Part shown: piece by piece, positions 35,948 to 46,822 of the stretch
Numbering within the stretch: position 1 is the stretch's first letter
Layout: each line of letters opens with the position of its first letter
Assembly: GCA_949987565.1 (NCBI GenBank)
Contig: OX465115.1
Location: 3,382,004-3,446,003, forward strand
Direction: 5' to 3'
DNA length: 64,000 nt
Source of the DNA: Luidia sarsii
Lineage: Eukaryota; Echinodermata; Asteroidea; Paxillosida; Luidiidae
Notes under the pieces: model-generated
What the model saw: the letters and a program-made list of their open reading frames with translations, nothing else
Database searches by the model: none
Told to the model about the DNA's origin: nothing
Translations under genes and position numbers: made by a program

Positions 35948-38519
35948 GAGGCACCCAACGATATAGTCCCACTCTTCCCGACACATTGTTTCTGAGCATC
36001 CCTTGGTCGCCTTCAAATGCCTGACACTCCAATGCCGGCAATGTCAGATGCACCAAACGATAATAGTCCCACTCTTCACCGACACATTGCTTCTGAGCAT
36101 CCCTTGGTCGCCTTAAAATACCTGACACTCCAATGCGGGCAATGTCAGATGCACCAAACGATAATAGTCCCACTCTTCACCGACACATTGTTTCTGAGCA
36201 TCCCTTAGTCGCCTTAAAATGCTGATACTCCAATGCCGGCAATGTCAGATGCACCAAACGATAATAGTCCCACTCTTCACCGACACATTGTTTCTGAGCA
36301 TCCCTTAGTCGCCTTAAAATGCTGATACTCCAATGCCGGCAATGTCAGATGCACCCAACGATAATAGTCCCACTCTTCACCGAAACATTGCTTCTGAGCA
36401 TCCCTTAGTCGCCTTAAAATGCTGATACTCCAATGCCGGCAATGTCAGATGCACCCAACGATAATAGTCCCACTCTTCACCGACACATTGTTTCTGAGCA
36501 TCCCTTAGTCGCCTTAAAATGCTGATACTCCAATGCCGGCAATGTCAGATGCACCCAACGATAATAGTCCCACTCTTCACCGACACATTGTTTCTGAGCA
36601 TCCCTTGGTCGCCTTCAAATGCTGACACTCCAATGCCGGCAATGTCAGATGCACCCAACGATAATAGTCCCACTCTTCACCGACACATTGCTTCTGAGCA
36701 TCCCTTGGTCTCCTTAAAATGCTTGACACTCCAATGCCGGCAATGTCAGATGCACCAAACGATAAAAGTCCCACTCTTCACCGACACATTGTTTCTGAGC
36801 ATCCCTTGGTCGCCTTCAAATGCTGACACTCCAATGCCGGCAATGTCAGATGCACCCAACGATAATAGTCCCACTCTTCACCGACACATTGCTTCTGAGC
36901 ATCCCTTGGTCTCCTTAAAATGCCTGACACTCCAATGCCGGCAATGTCAGATGCACCAAACGATAATAGTCCCACTCTTCACCGACACATTGTTTCTGAG
37001 CATCCCTTGGTCGCCTTAAATTACCTGACACTCCAATGCCGGCAATGTCAGATGCACCCAACGATAATAGTCCCACTCGTCACCGACACATTGCTTCTGA
37101 GCATCCCTTGGTCGCCTTAAAATACCTGACACTCCAATGCCGGCAATGTCAGATGCACCCAACGATATAGTCCCACTCATCCCGACACATTGTTTCTGAG
37201 CATCCCTTAGTTGCCTTCCAATGCCTGATACTCCAATGCCGGCAATGTCAGATGCACCCAACAATAATAGTCCCACTCGTCACCGACACATTGTTTCTGA
37301 GCATCCCTTGGTCGCCTTAAAATACCTGACACTCCAATGCCGGCAATGTCAGATGCACCCAACGATAATAGTCCCACTCTTCACCGACACATTGTTTCTG
37401 AGCATCCCTTAGTCGCCTTCAAATGCCTGACACTCCAATGCCGGCAATGTCAGATGCACCCAACGATAATAGTCCCACTCTTCACCGACACATTTTTTCT
37501 GAGCATCCCTTAGTCGCCTTAAAATACCTGACACTCCAATGCCGGCAATGTCAGATGCACCCAACGATAATAGTCCGAATCTTCACCGACACATTGTTTC
37601 TGAGCATCCCTTAGTCGCCTTAAAATGCTGATACTCCAATGCCGGCAATGTCAGATGCACCCAACGATAATAGTCCGAATCTTCACCGACACATTGTTTC
37701 TGAGCATCCCTTAGTCGCCTTAAAATGCTGATACTCCAATGCCGGCAATGTCAGATGCACCCAACGATAATAGTCCCACTCTTCACCGACACATTGTTTC
37801 TGAGCATCCCTTAGTCGCCTTAAAATGCTGATACTCCAATGCCGGCAATGTCAGATGCACCCAACGATAATAGTCCCACTCTTCACCGACACATTGTTTC
37901 TGAGCATCCCTTGGTCACCTTAAAATGCTGATACTCCAATGCCGGCAATGTCAGATGCACCAAACGATAATAGTCCCACTCTCCACCGACACATTGTTTC
38001 TGAGCATCCCTTAGTCGCCTTAAAATGCTGATACTCCAATGCCGGCAATGTCAGATGCACCCAACGATAATAGTCCCACTCTTCACCGACACATTGTTTC
38101 TGAGCATCCCTTGGTCGCCTTAAAATGCTGATACTCCAATGCCGGCAATGTCAGATGCACCCAACGATAATAGTCCCACTCTTCACCGACACATTGTTTC
38201 TGAGCATCCCTTGGTCGCCTTAAAACGCTGATACTCCAATGCCGGCAATGTCAGATGCACCCAACGATAATAGTCCCACTCTTCACCGACACATTGTTTC
38301 TGAGCATCCCTTAGTCGCCTTAAAATGCTGATACTCCAATGCTGGCAATGTCAGATGCACCCAACGATAATGGTCCCACTCTTCACCGACACATTGTTTC
38401 TGAGCATCCCTTGGTCGCCTTCAAATGCTGACACTCCAATGCTGGCAATGTCAGATGCAACCAACGATATAGTCCCACTCTTCACCGACACATTGTTTCT
38501 GAGCATCCCTTGGTCGCTG
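35948..38519. repeat. 100-bp satellite, about 26 copies
   Basis: Unit starts ctgatactccaatgccggca, continues atgtcagatgcacccaacga and ends catcccttagtcgccttaaa then atg. Two length types: 100 bp (aatgctgatac) and 101 bp (aatgcctgacac). The longer type is concentrated in the left half. Short open frames recur once per unit and are not genes. Confidence 0.97.
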
Positions 38520-38736
38520 GAGGTTCAAATGCCACCAACTGCAAAACAATGCAGGTCTAATTTGACCCATTTTCCCTCACCAACTCCTACTTCTGCATGG
38601 TTGGACAATAATGTTTTGCGCTGTTGGGGTTTACATATACTATAGGTGATTATAATAGTGCTACTAATAATAACTAATATCGTACGCTTCATACCCAATA
38701 ATTCAATTATTGACCCAGTGATTTGAATAGCTGATA

Positions 38737-38997
38737 TGTGACCCGGCACATCATAATGAGGAATAACCCCCACTTTTGAGATTTTGAGATTTTCTAATGA
38801 AGTGAAAGAGTGTACCATTAGCTTTCAAATGATATCAAAATTTCTTCCAATACATTAACTTTCCGAAAATACCCCCCCCCCCCAAAAAAAAAAAATTAAA
38901 TTAATTAATCGAATTGTGAAGATACTTTGACTTTAGGCGTTGTTTACTCGAAAAGTATTTTGGTGGGATATTCCTCATGTTGCTGTGCCGGGTCACA
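38737..38997 (+). mobile_element. TIR element (MITE), 261-bp deletion derivative
   Basis: Ends tgtgacccggcaca and tgtgccgggtcaca, flanked by TA on both sides. The next phrases (aatgaggaataacccccact at the left, gggatattcctcatg at the right) match the 453- and 457-bp copies, but about 190 bp of the middle are missing and replaced by a C/A run. The TA flank suggests a Tc1/mariner-type mobilising transposase. Confidence 0.85.
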
Positions 38998-39734
38998 TAT
39001 CTTAATAAATCACAGGCAAGCCTTGACTTGACCGTGATTATACCGCAATCTCATTATCCATCCTTCGGTCATACATCACCGTTAAAAATAATGGTACATA
39101 GGTAAAACCTATACAAGGTTCTGATGACAAATATCGGCCAGTAACATTATTAGTCATTAAAAGCCATACTTCTCGAGTAGTCCAGTCACCATTAATCACT
39201 GGTTTCCAATATTTCTGATAAAAGCAGAACAAGACAATCCCGGGCAATTGATTTTTTTAGGCAATATTAGCTCATTTGCCTGAATAATTATATATAGTTC
39301 ACGTATAATTTCCTAATCTAATCTAGCGGAGGATTTGCCGACCTTCATGACCAATGTGAGTCGTTATCCGCAGTCCTAATGAAGACACTTGATTGTCCTT
39401 GGCACAATACTGTCTGCGACGACTGTACCGGGCACTGCCAAGGTCGCCTGCCGACGCGCATCACTAATGAGCCGCACGCCTCCGTGCAGTGTAACGCGGA
39501 CGCACCGGACAAAGGGATCGAGACGCAAAGAAAAACAGACACCGCGCGCCGAGACCCGCAGACGGCGATCTCCCCCCGGGACGTCATTTACGCCACGACT
39601 CACCGAGCTGTGAAAACTTCCATCTCCGTCCGTCGAGGCGAAGGTGCGGGGGGAGCCTGCAGGATCGGCTGCACGGGGCTGCCTTAATGACCCCCGTCAC
39701 ACTCGATCGTCGGCACTCTGCAGGAATCAAGGCG
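38998..39734. other. No gene recognised
   Basis: AT-rich, then a GC-rich CpG-containing block at 39410-39700. Frames there have no recognised domain. Confidence 0.5.
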
Positions 39735-40396
39735 AAGCAGATTGGAGAATTAATAATTATGAAGATACCCTTCGAATAGATAAGACCTATGGAATGCTTT
39801 AGAATTATCATTGAAAACTAAAAAGTCGAAAATTCTCTTTAAGAGGGAGCTAAAGGATGCTCTTCTAAATACGTACAAAATGTCCAATTGCATCTGAATG
39901 TAAATTACTAAAAATTGTCTTTAATATCGTTTGCATCAATTGTATCACATTTTTGTTACTCAATCTCTCTCTCTTATTGAAAACACGTTTAATGCACCTG
40001 ATAAGTAAATCTATATGCTGTTTATTAAAACCTTTTATTGAATTGTTTGGTTCCAAGTAAATTACTGCTTATTCTCTGGTACAAATAATTGGTTCCTATC
40101 TTCAGAGACTTAATTAATATAATATTATCATCTGATGATTATTTCATTTTCATGTCATTTTTCAACTCAAACGTCAAGCTTTTCTGCTTGTTGCTTTACC
40201 GTTTATGTTATTATATTAACTTAATCTATCTCTCCAGGGAGCCTGTACCAGACAAGCCTTGCTTCTTACGGGCTCCCCGAATATCAATATCTTTGCTTTG
40301 ATAGACTAATTTAAAAAAAATTTTTTTTATCATGTCATGTAACTTTTTGAAACTGCTTTGATCATTTGATATTCGAATAAATTCAATTCAATAGAA
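39735..40396 (+). mobile_element. 5'-truncated LINE 3' end
   Basis: A short coding remnant at about 39809-39880 reads SLKTKKSKILFKRELKDALL, then Asn-Thr-Tyr, as in LINE C-termini (FKxxLKxxLL). The AT-rich 3' UTR then holds gggagcctgtaccagacaag and gcttcttacgggctccccg, which are inverted partners typical of LINE 3' hairpins. The tail is aataaattcaattcaat. Confidence 0.55.
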
Positions 40397-40433
40397 AAAA
40401 GGTTTGTATACGCATGGTGGAAATACTTATAAG

Positions 40434-40660
40434 TGGAAGGTTTGCGGTGACACCACGTAACGCTTCACTTCCGAGAAGGAGTGTGACTCTGAGTATAGAG
40501 CCGGTAACTCAACGTTACGGGTTACCAATGGTAGTTGGAATCTATACCAGTTTCTTGATGGCGGGCAGGGTACACACAACCCGAAACGTTACTGGCTCTT
40601 TTCAGAGCCACACTCCTTCTTCAAAGAGAAGTGTCAAACAGTGTCACCGCAAACCTTCCA
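40434..40660. mobile_element. 227-bp foldback repeat carrying a histone-type stem-loop
   Basis: The ends tggaaggtttgcggtgacac and gtgtcaccgcaaaccttcca are perfect 20-bp inverted repeats. Each arm continues inward with aagtg/cacactcc phrases. The right arm contains GGCTCTTTTCAGAGCC at 40594-40609, identical to the metazoan histone mRNA 3' stem-loop consensus, followed 12 bases later by caaagagaag (40622-40631), like the histone downstream element. The left arm carries a decayed reverse copy (ggctctatactcagagtc on the minus strand). No histone coding sequence is nearby. Confidence 0.8.
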
Positions 40661-41302
40661 TCTACCCTTCGAATACATAGAAATGCGTCTGCAAGCCGCC
40701 TCGAGTGATTCAGGCACATTTCCGGTGGCGTAGCAGTTCCCAAATCCATTTCGAATGACGATGGAACACAGGAGCATTTAGAATGCTGTCAGAACATTCA
40801 AACCGCATTTCGGACATCCTGGAATAATATGCAAAAACAGTTCATTTCAACGGCATTCCGGCTCACTCCGTCACTAACGTGACCATAGGTTTTGGCACCG
40901 AATGTTATACCTTAGCCGCCAAAACGTGTCCTTTGAAATGGGGTTATCACAACCACTTGGAGCCACTCCAGCAACAAACAGCAGTCGAAGACAAACAACA
41001 AAGGTGCGGTCGGACATCCTGTCAAACTACGCTGGCAGACTGCTATTGCATGGCACGATTAACTCAGATTTATTGAATTAGGCTTCGGGTTGTCGACAAC
41101 GTTCGATTTCCAATTTGCGCCCGACTAGGGCTCAGGCACAAATTGGCGTTCTTGGTGTATTGGGTCCCGAATGCAGCTCGAACAGTAGTGCTGGGATTTT
41201 TTTAGAACGCCGTTAGAGTGCTGATGCTAGGATCTATGGCATACTTTGTCTGATCGCCGAACTGCTGTGCCAGGTTGATAGCTATAGTCGGGTATTGTTG
41301 TG
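40661..41302. other. No gene recognised
   Basis: Unique-looking sequence between the histone-stem-loop foldback and a SINE. Confidence 0.55.
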
Positions 41303-41510
41303 ATTCTGCCTGAAAACGGGGCCGTGATCCCCGGAGATTATACGGCAGTGATAAAGTGCTTCTGAACGGCGCCCCCTCTCCCCGTAAAGTTGACGATTAG
41401 TGAATGCCGCCATCTAATGTCTTGGGTAACTCCGATGGGTACGCATAACCAGAGGTCTCAGGTTCAAGTCCCGGTCCAGTCGAAGTGCTCTTATCCATTT
41501 CTTTTTTAAT
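41303..41510 (+). repeat. Composite SINE-like repeat with tRNA-like 3' half
   Basis: A 5' module (gaaaacggggccgtgatccc, then tatacggcagt and cttctgaacggcgcc) shared with 42.13 kb, then ccatctaa and a diverged tRNA-like region 41418-41490 with a perfect B box ggttcaagtcc at 41461-41471. It ends with the common tail ccagtcgaagtgctctt. Confidence 0.65.
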
Positions 41511-42126
41511 TCGAAAATGTCCCAGTCAGTTTTTTTCCTGTAATTTGGTTTGATTGGGAATTATGGTAAAGCTTAGGCTTTTTTTTTTAAACCGACTGTA
41601 ATCTTCCAAAAATAAAATCCAAAGGTCTCCCGTTTTCATGCATTATACTTGAAGATGGATGAATGAATTGGAGAAAGGGCTATATATAGTGATGGTGTCT
41701 TTAAGAGCGGTTGGGATTCCCCGCCGACTGAGCGCCCGCGAGCTCAGCGTGCGTCGCGGGACGAGGCTGCGGGGGCAGAGCCTCGAGTGGGCCCCACTCG
41801 AGTGCTCCCCGTGGCCCGCTGTTTGTTCCGCCCGTGCCCGTCGGCGCGCCTTTAAAAAAAAAAAAGATGCACACGATTAATAGGCCCTAGACAAATCACG
41901 GCGGTCGCTCTGCATGCTATGCTGCCCTTCTCCTCCGACATTGAAGTCGGTCTTTCGGCTCGCACGATGCAATCGAATTAACTATACGCTTGCCCGGCAG
42001 TAATTACCAATGCTCTTTCCTTCATTTGTTTGACTTAGATTGAAAAAAAAGAAGCTTCCATCATTTCCGTGTGATCCCAGGACTGCTGCAGCCATGTGTT
42101 ACAACAAATGGTTGCTTGCGTCTGAA
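41511..42126. other. No gene recognised
   Basis: Contains a GC-rich 130-bp block at 41715-41850. No recognisable coding or RNA feature. Confidence 0.5.
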
Positions 42127-42235
42127 TGAAAACGGGTGTGTGATCCCTAGACATATACGGCAGTTAAGGGTTGAATTGCTTCTGACTGGTGCCGCGGCAA
42201 AGACTAGTTGACTATTTGGGAAGGCCACCATCTAA
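42127..42235 (+). repeat. 5' module of composite SINE
   Basis: Begins gaaaacgggtgtgtgatccc and contains catatacggcagt and ttgcttctgactggtgcc, matching 41312-41400. It runs directly into the 75-bp array through gcaaagactagttgactatt and ggccaccatctaa. Confidence 0.65.
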
Positions 42236-42770
42236 GGGCTGGATAGCTCAGATGGTAAGAGCGCTGGTGTGCCAAAGTCTAGTTGACTATTTGGGAAGGC
42301 TGCCATCTAAGGGCTGGATAGCTCAGACGGGAAGAGCGCTGGTGTGCCAAAGACTAGTTGACTATTAGGGAAGGCCACCATCTAAGGGCTGGATAGCTCA
42401 GATGGTAAGAGCGCTGGTGTGCCAAAGACTAGTTGACTATTTGGGAAGGCCACCATCTAAGGGCTGGATAGCTCAGACGGGAAGAGCGCTGGTGTGCCAA
42501 AGACTAGTTGACTATTAGGGAAGGCCACCATCTAAGGGCTGGATAGCTCAGACGGGAAGAGCGCTGGTGTGCCAAAGACTAGTTGACTATTAGGGAAGGC
42601 TACCATCTAAGGGCTGGACAGCTCAGATGGGAAGAGCGCTGGTGTGCCAAAGACTAGTTGACTATTTGGGAAGGCCGCCATCTAAGGGCTGGATAGCTCA
42701 GACGGAAAGAGCGCTGAGTTGTTTTGCTTCAAGTCCCGGTCCAGTCCAAGTTTTCTTTGCCATTTTTAAA
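42236..42770 (+). repeat. Seven-copy 75-bp tandem array of tRNA-like SINE heads
   Basis: Units begin at 42236, 42311, 42386, 42461, 42536, 42611 and 42686, a strict 75-bp period. Each starts gggctgga and six of seven keep tagctcaga (cagctcaga in the sixth), i.e. a Pol III A box and D arm (GCTC/GAGC). The first four alternate atggtaagagc with acgggaagagc, and tttggg with ttaggg, suggesting amplification as 150-bp dimers. Only the last unit continues into a T-arm (gcttcaagtcccggtccagtcc), which would pair with gggctgga as an acceptor stem. The SINE tail ttttctttgcc ends the block. Confidence 0.92.
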
Positions 42771-43139
42771 ATATTGTTCAGTTAAGAGCGTTATAGACAA
42801 GGGTAGGTCAAGATTTGTTAATAAAAGTGTTCCTTTTTGAGAAATGTAAACGAGTGTATTTTGATACCGATACCCAAGACACTCGGTTTGGGTTGTTCGT
42901 TTTATAAACCATGAACCGTGTAAATTGACGGCCATGCACCTTGAAGGATTGCCCGAAATCTCAACTTCGGCATTAATTTGGAGAGCCATCTTTTGAATAT
43001 TGTTGACGCTGAAATAAATGGCGTTCAATTGAAGCCGGCTCAGACGACCAGAGCGATCCGTCATCGTTTTCCAGGCGAGCTCAAAGATCACCACTAATAT
43101 CTCTCACTGCAGAATTCTCCCCCGCTCTGTCGTGCGCTC
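42771..43139. other. No gene recognised
   Basis: A 121-codon minus-strand frame here (42729-43094) starts in unique sequence, runs into the SINE tail and has no recognised domain. Confidence 0.5.
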
Positions 43140-44112
<973 letters not shown>

Positions 44113-44704
44113 GCCTTTCTCTCTCTGCTGGCAGTGATCCCCAGCTTAAATTGGACGAGGGGCCAAATTCCCTCGTTTCCTAGCGCGGCTCTTGACGGAA
44201 CGATTGAGCAATGGGCCTTGAGATAACTACTGGTGTAGCCGGTGATTCATCAACCCCCTTTTTTGTTGTAACACCCGGCTGTTCGGCCATCCCACTTCCA
44301 GTAGTAACACCCCCCCCCCCCCAACTCCACAACTGATCAACGAAGCACCGCTAGCGAATATTACGCATCCTATATTCAATTTACGGTGGTATATTGTTAA
44401 CGTGTTTGCAGCGGAGGCAGTGTTGCAATTTATTGGCAGCGGCTTCAGATTACACACGTCACACGAGTACGGACTCGGCTAGCCAGCGGCTTCAGCCAAT
44501 CAACGTGGACTTGCGTGCTACTGTAAGCCGCAGGCGTCGTACTTGAGCACGGTCTCGGCTCACCTTACTGTGGGTCAGACGCCACTTATCGTTGAACATA
44601 GGGAGAGTGCATATGCATTATGCTTCTATACGGTGGAAGTGAATGAAGTTGTGAAAACGAAATGGGGACGTAAATGTGTTACCCCAAATCATGTGCCCTT
44701 CTTT
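44113..44704. other. No gene recognised
   Basis: Spacer between two pyrimidine tracts, with a C run near 44310. Confidence 0.55.
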
Positions 44705-44868
44705 AAATCCTCTCCTCCTTCTCTTCCTCCTCCTCATCCTCCTTCCATCCCCTCCTCCTCCTCCTCCTCCTCCCACTCCTCTCCCTCCTCCTCCTCCTCC
44801 TCCTCCTCCTCCTCCTCCTCCTCCTCCTCCTCCTCCTCCTCCTCCTCCTCCTCCTCCTTCCCCTTCGT
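44705..44868. repeat. (TCC)n tract
   Basis: Pure ctc/tcc triplets from about 44750, directly left of the 22-bp array. Confidence 0.93.
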
Positions 44869-45127
44869 CCTTAGCACCCAACCCTTCGTCCTTATAGTAC
44901 CCTAACCTTTCGTTCTTAGTACCCTAACCCTTCGTTCTTAGTATCCTAACCCTTCGTCCTTAGTACCCTAACCTTTCGTTCTTAGTACCCTAACCCTTCG
45001 TTCTTAGTACCCTAACCTTTCGTTCTAAGCACCCTAACCCTTCGTTCTTAGTACACTAACCCTTCGTCCTTAGTACCCTAACCCTTCGCTCTTAGTACCA
45101 TAACCCTTCGTTCTTAGTATCCTAATC
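44869..45127. repeat. 22-bp telomere-like tandem array
   Basis: About 11-12 units of ttcgttcttagtaccctaac then cc. Each unit contains ccctaaccc, 1.5 copies of the complement of the TTAGGG repeat. Variants: cgtcc for cgttc, aacctttcg for aacccttcg. Confidence 0.92.
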
Positions 45128-45553
45128 CGTCACATTCATTTTGGAGAAATGAGCGAAGAGGATGAATGTTAGTTACTGACAAATAAACCTATACAATACC
45201 CCTTCCCCACCATCAGTAGGCCTGAAACAGTCACAACAGTTAAAGAGATTTGACTGCATACCAGATAGAGTTTCAGAAAATGTGGGAGGAGGTATTTTCT
45301 TAAGGAGTGGGGCACACAGCCTACTGTGATGACGTGAGTGCGTATTGTCGTCCGGACTTTGGTGAAAACGAAACTAAGCGAACCGTGGGGTCAACATTCG
45401 ATGGGAGAGGGGAGAACGAGGTGATGATGTATATAGGACAGTCCATTGTCGTTGACTTTAGCGAAACCAAGTTTCCAATCCGCGCAGCTTCTCATTCATC
45501 CACAGGGTATTGATTACGAGTGTCCCAGCGTGAGCATAACGCCCCTGGATCCC
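45128..45553. other. No gene recognised
   Basis: Short frames only. Confidence 0.55.
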
Positions 45554-45611
45554 CGCAATGGTATTTGATCAGACACTCACTATAAGCGCGAGTGTCGGAT
45601 CAAATACTGCG
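45554..45611. repeat. Foldback hairpin
   Basis: cgcaatggtatttgatcaga then cactc pairs with gagtgtcggatcaaatactg then cg. About 21 base pairs with small bulges and a loop of about 12 bases. No A-rich or U-rich context suggesting a known ncRNA. Confidence 0.6.
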
Positions 45612-45907
45612 ATTGAAAAAAAAAGGAAAAACCTTCACGGGTGAATGTTAGAGGTGTTTATCTCGTTTTCTCGCGCGTGCTCTGAGAACGAAAAGATGAA
45701 TGAAAATAGTCTGACATTTTAGGAGAGAACAGGCGTTTTCAATCGTATTTTAGCCTTATACCTTTTGGCTCTAGACACCTATCCACTTCCAAGGTAAACA
45801 AAAAACAAGATAGCTGGCGATTGCTGGACCAGAGGGCAATGATGAGCAGAAAAAACGTGGTTTTGTTTTTTTACCACGATCATTACTTTGGCCAAGTAAC
45901 CCAATGC

Positions 45908-45985
45908 GTCCTTTTCGGAGTCACACTCCGTCTCGAAAGAGATGTTTTACAGTGCCAACCCAAACCTTCCACTTGGTACGTTCAC
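45908..45985 (+). mobile_element. Single arm of the histone-stem-loop repeat family
   Basis: gcgtccttttcggagtcaca, then ctccgtctcgaaagagatg, then cagtgccaacccaaaccttc. Matches the right arm of the 40.4-kb foldback with scattered changes, including a broken stem. Confidence 0.6.
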
Positions 45986-46064
45986 CATGGAAACCTTCCA
46001 ATCTATGTATAATCCTATGTCGAGAGCAGATCTACACGGCGTCGTTGGGTCTATAGTGTCAGAT

Positions 46065-46175
46065 ACCAGGGGTCGATTTCACGAAGCCTCACGATGCATC
46101 GTGACTGATAACCCATCGTAAGTTGTGATAGGCCGTATAGTTTCTGTGTACTGCGTATCGTCCTGCGATTGGAGT
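46065..46175 (-). repeat. Single inverted copy of the 151-bp repeat
   Basis: ggtcgatttcacgaagcctc, acgatgcatcgtgac and cccatcgtaagttgtgatag match the reverse complement of the units at 49.4-49.8 kb. Confidence 0.7.
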
Positions 46176-46230
46176 TTGATTGAATCTACCACAGATCTGT
46201 GTTACAACGTGACGTCTTGCCGTCACTTAT

Positions 46231-46377
46231 GGGCGCGTTCGATTAGCTTCCCCGGGTAGACCCGGGTCACCCCCGAGTGACCTTTATACTCTCACCCTTG
46301 GTCCGATGGCGGTAATGACGTCAGACCCAACCGGGGTTGACAGGGGTAGACCCGGGGTTAGCTAAACGAACGCACTC
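46231..46377. mobile_element. Short TIR element with CCCGGG-rich ends
   Basis: Left gggcgcgttcgattagcttc then cccgggtagacccggg. Right gggtagacccggggttagct then aaacgaacgcactc. The ends are imperfect inverted repeats of about 35 bp. The general look is hAT-like, but no clean 8-bp duplication is visible. Confidence 0.6.
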
Positions 46378-46438
46378 TATGAATCGGTGATATCGCCAGA
46401 TCTGAGTCACTGGTGGAATCTAAGATATCATCGCAGTT

Positions 46439-46822
46439 TTGGTATCACCAGATAAAATATATGGTGTACACTTTCCTGCACGAATAACAAACACCGACTT
46501 GTACGTTCGTACAGGCATAGTTCCTGCCACAACAACCCTGCTGAAAAAACGCCTCCACTTAGTTGGCCATGCACTGCGGAGACCAGAGGTGCCTCTCGCT
46601 GTCTTCCTGAACCCACTGAATCAACCATCAGAACCCTTTCGGCAGGGTGGAAGCCTGCGCTGCACCTACATATCACAGGTCACAGACGACCTCAACGCCA
46701 TCGGCCTTCAACACGACCAGGCGATTCGTGCTGCCCAGGATAGGGCTGGATGGCAAAAGAGAATTTCTAACATTGCAAAAACCCGTGGTCACAACGTCTC
46801 GAGCCGAGTTCGGCCCGAGTAA
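46439..46822 (+). mobile_element. LINE C-terminal fragment with 127-codon open frame
   Basis: Encodes RITNTDLYVRTGIVPATTTL, KKRLHLVGHALRRP and, near the end, AIRAAQDRAGWQKRI. This is the order seen in the C-terminal region of RTE/CR1-like LINE proteins (RITNxDLYxRTG, RRLRWLGHVLR, AxDRxxW). No endonuclease or palm domain is attached. The frame is open but starts inside the domain, so I treat it as a truncated copy and not a gene. Confidence 0.75.

Noticed and set aside
42236..42770. Cluster of functional tRNA genes
   Set aside because: Units lack a T-arm except at the end, the anticodon arm is not closed in the units, and the period is that of a SINE head.
44869..45127. True telomere
   Set aside because: Only 1.5 telomeric units per 22 bp and unique sequence on both sides; interstitial.
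46439..46822. Host gene of 127 codons
   Set aside because: The translation matches the C-terminal pattern of LINE proteins and lacks the catalytic domains, so it is a truncated element.
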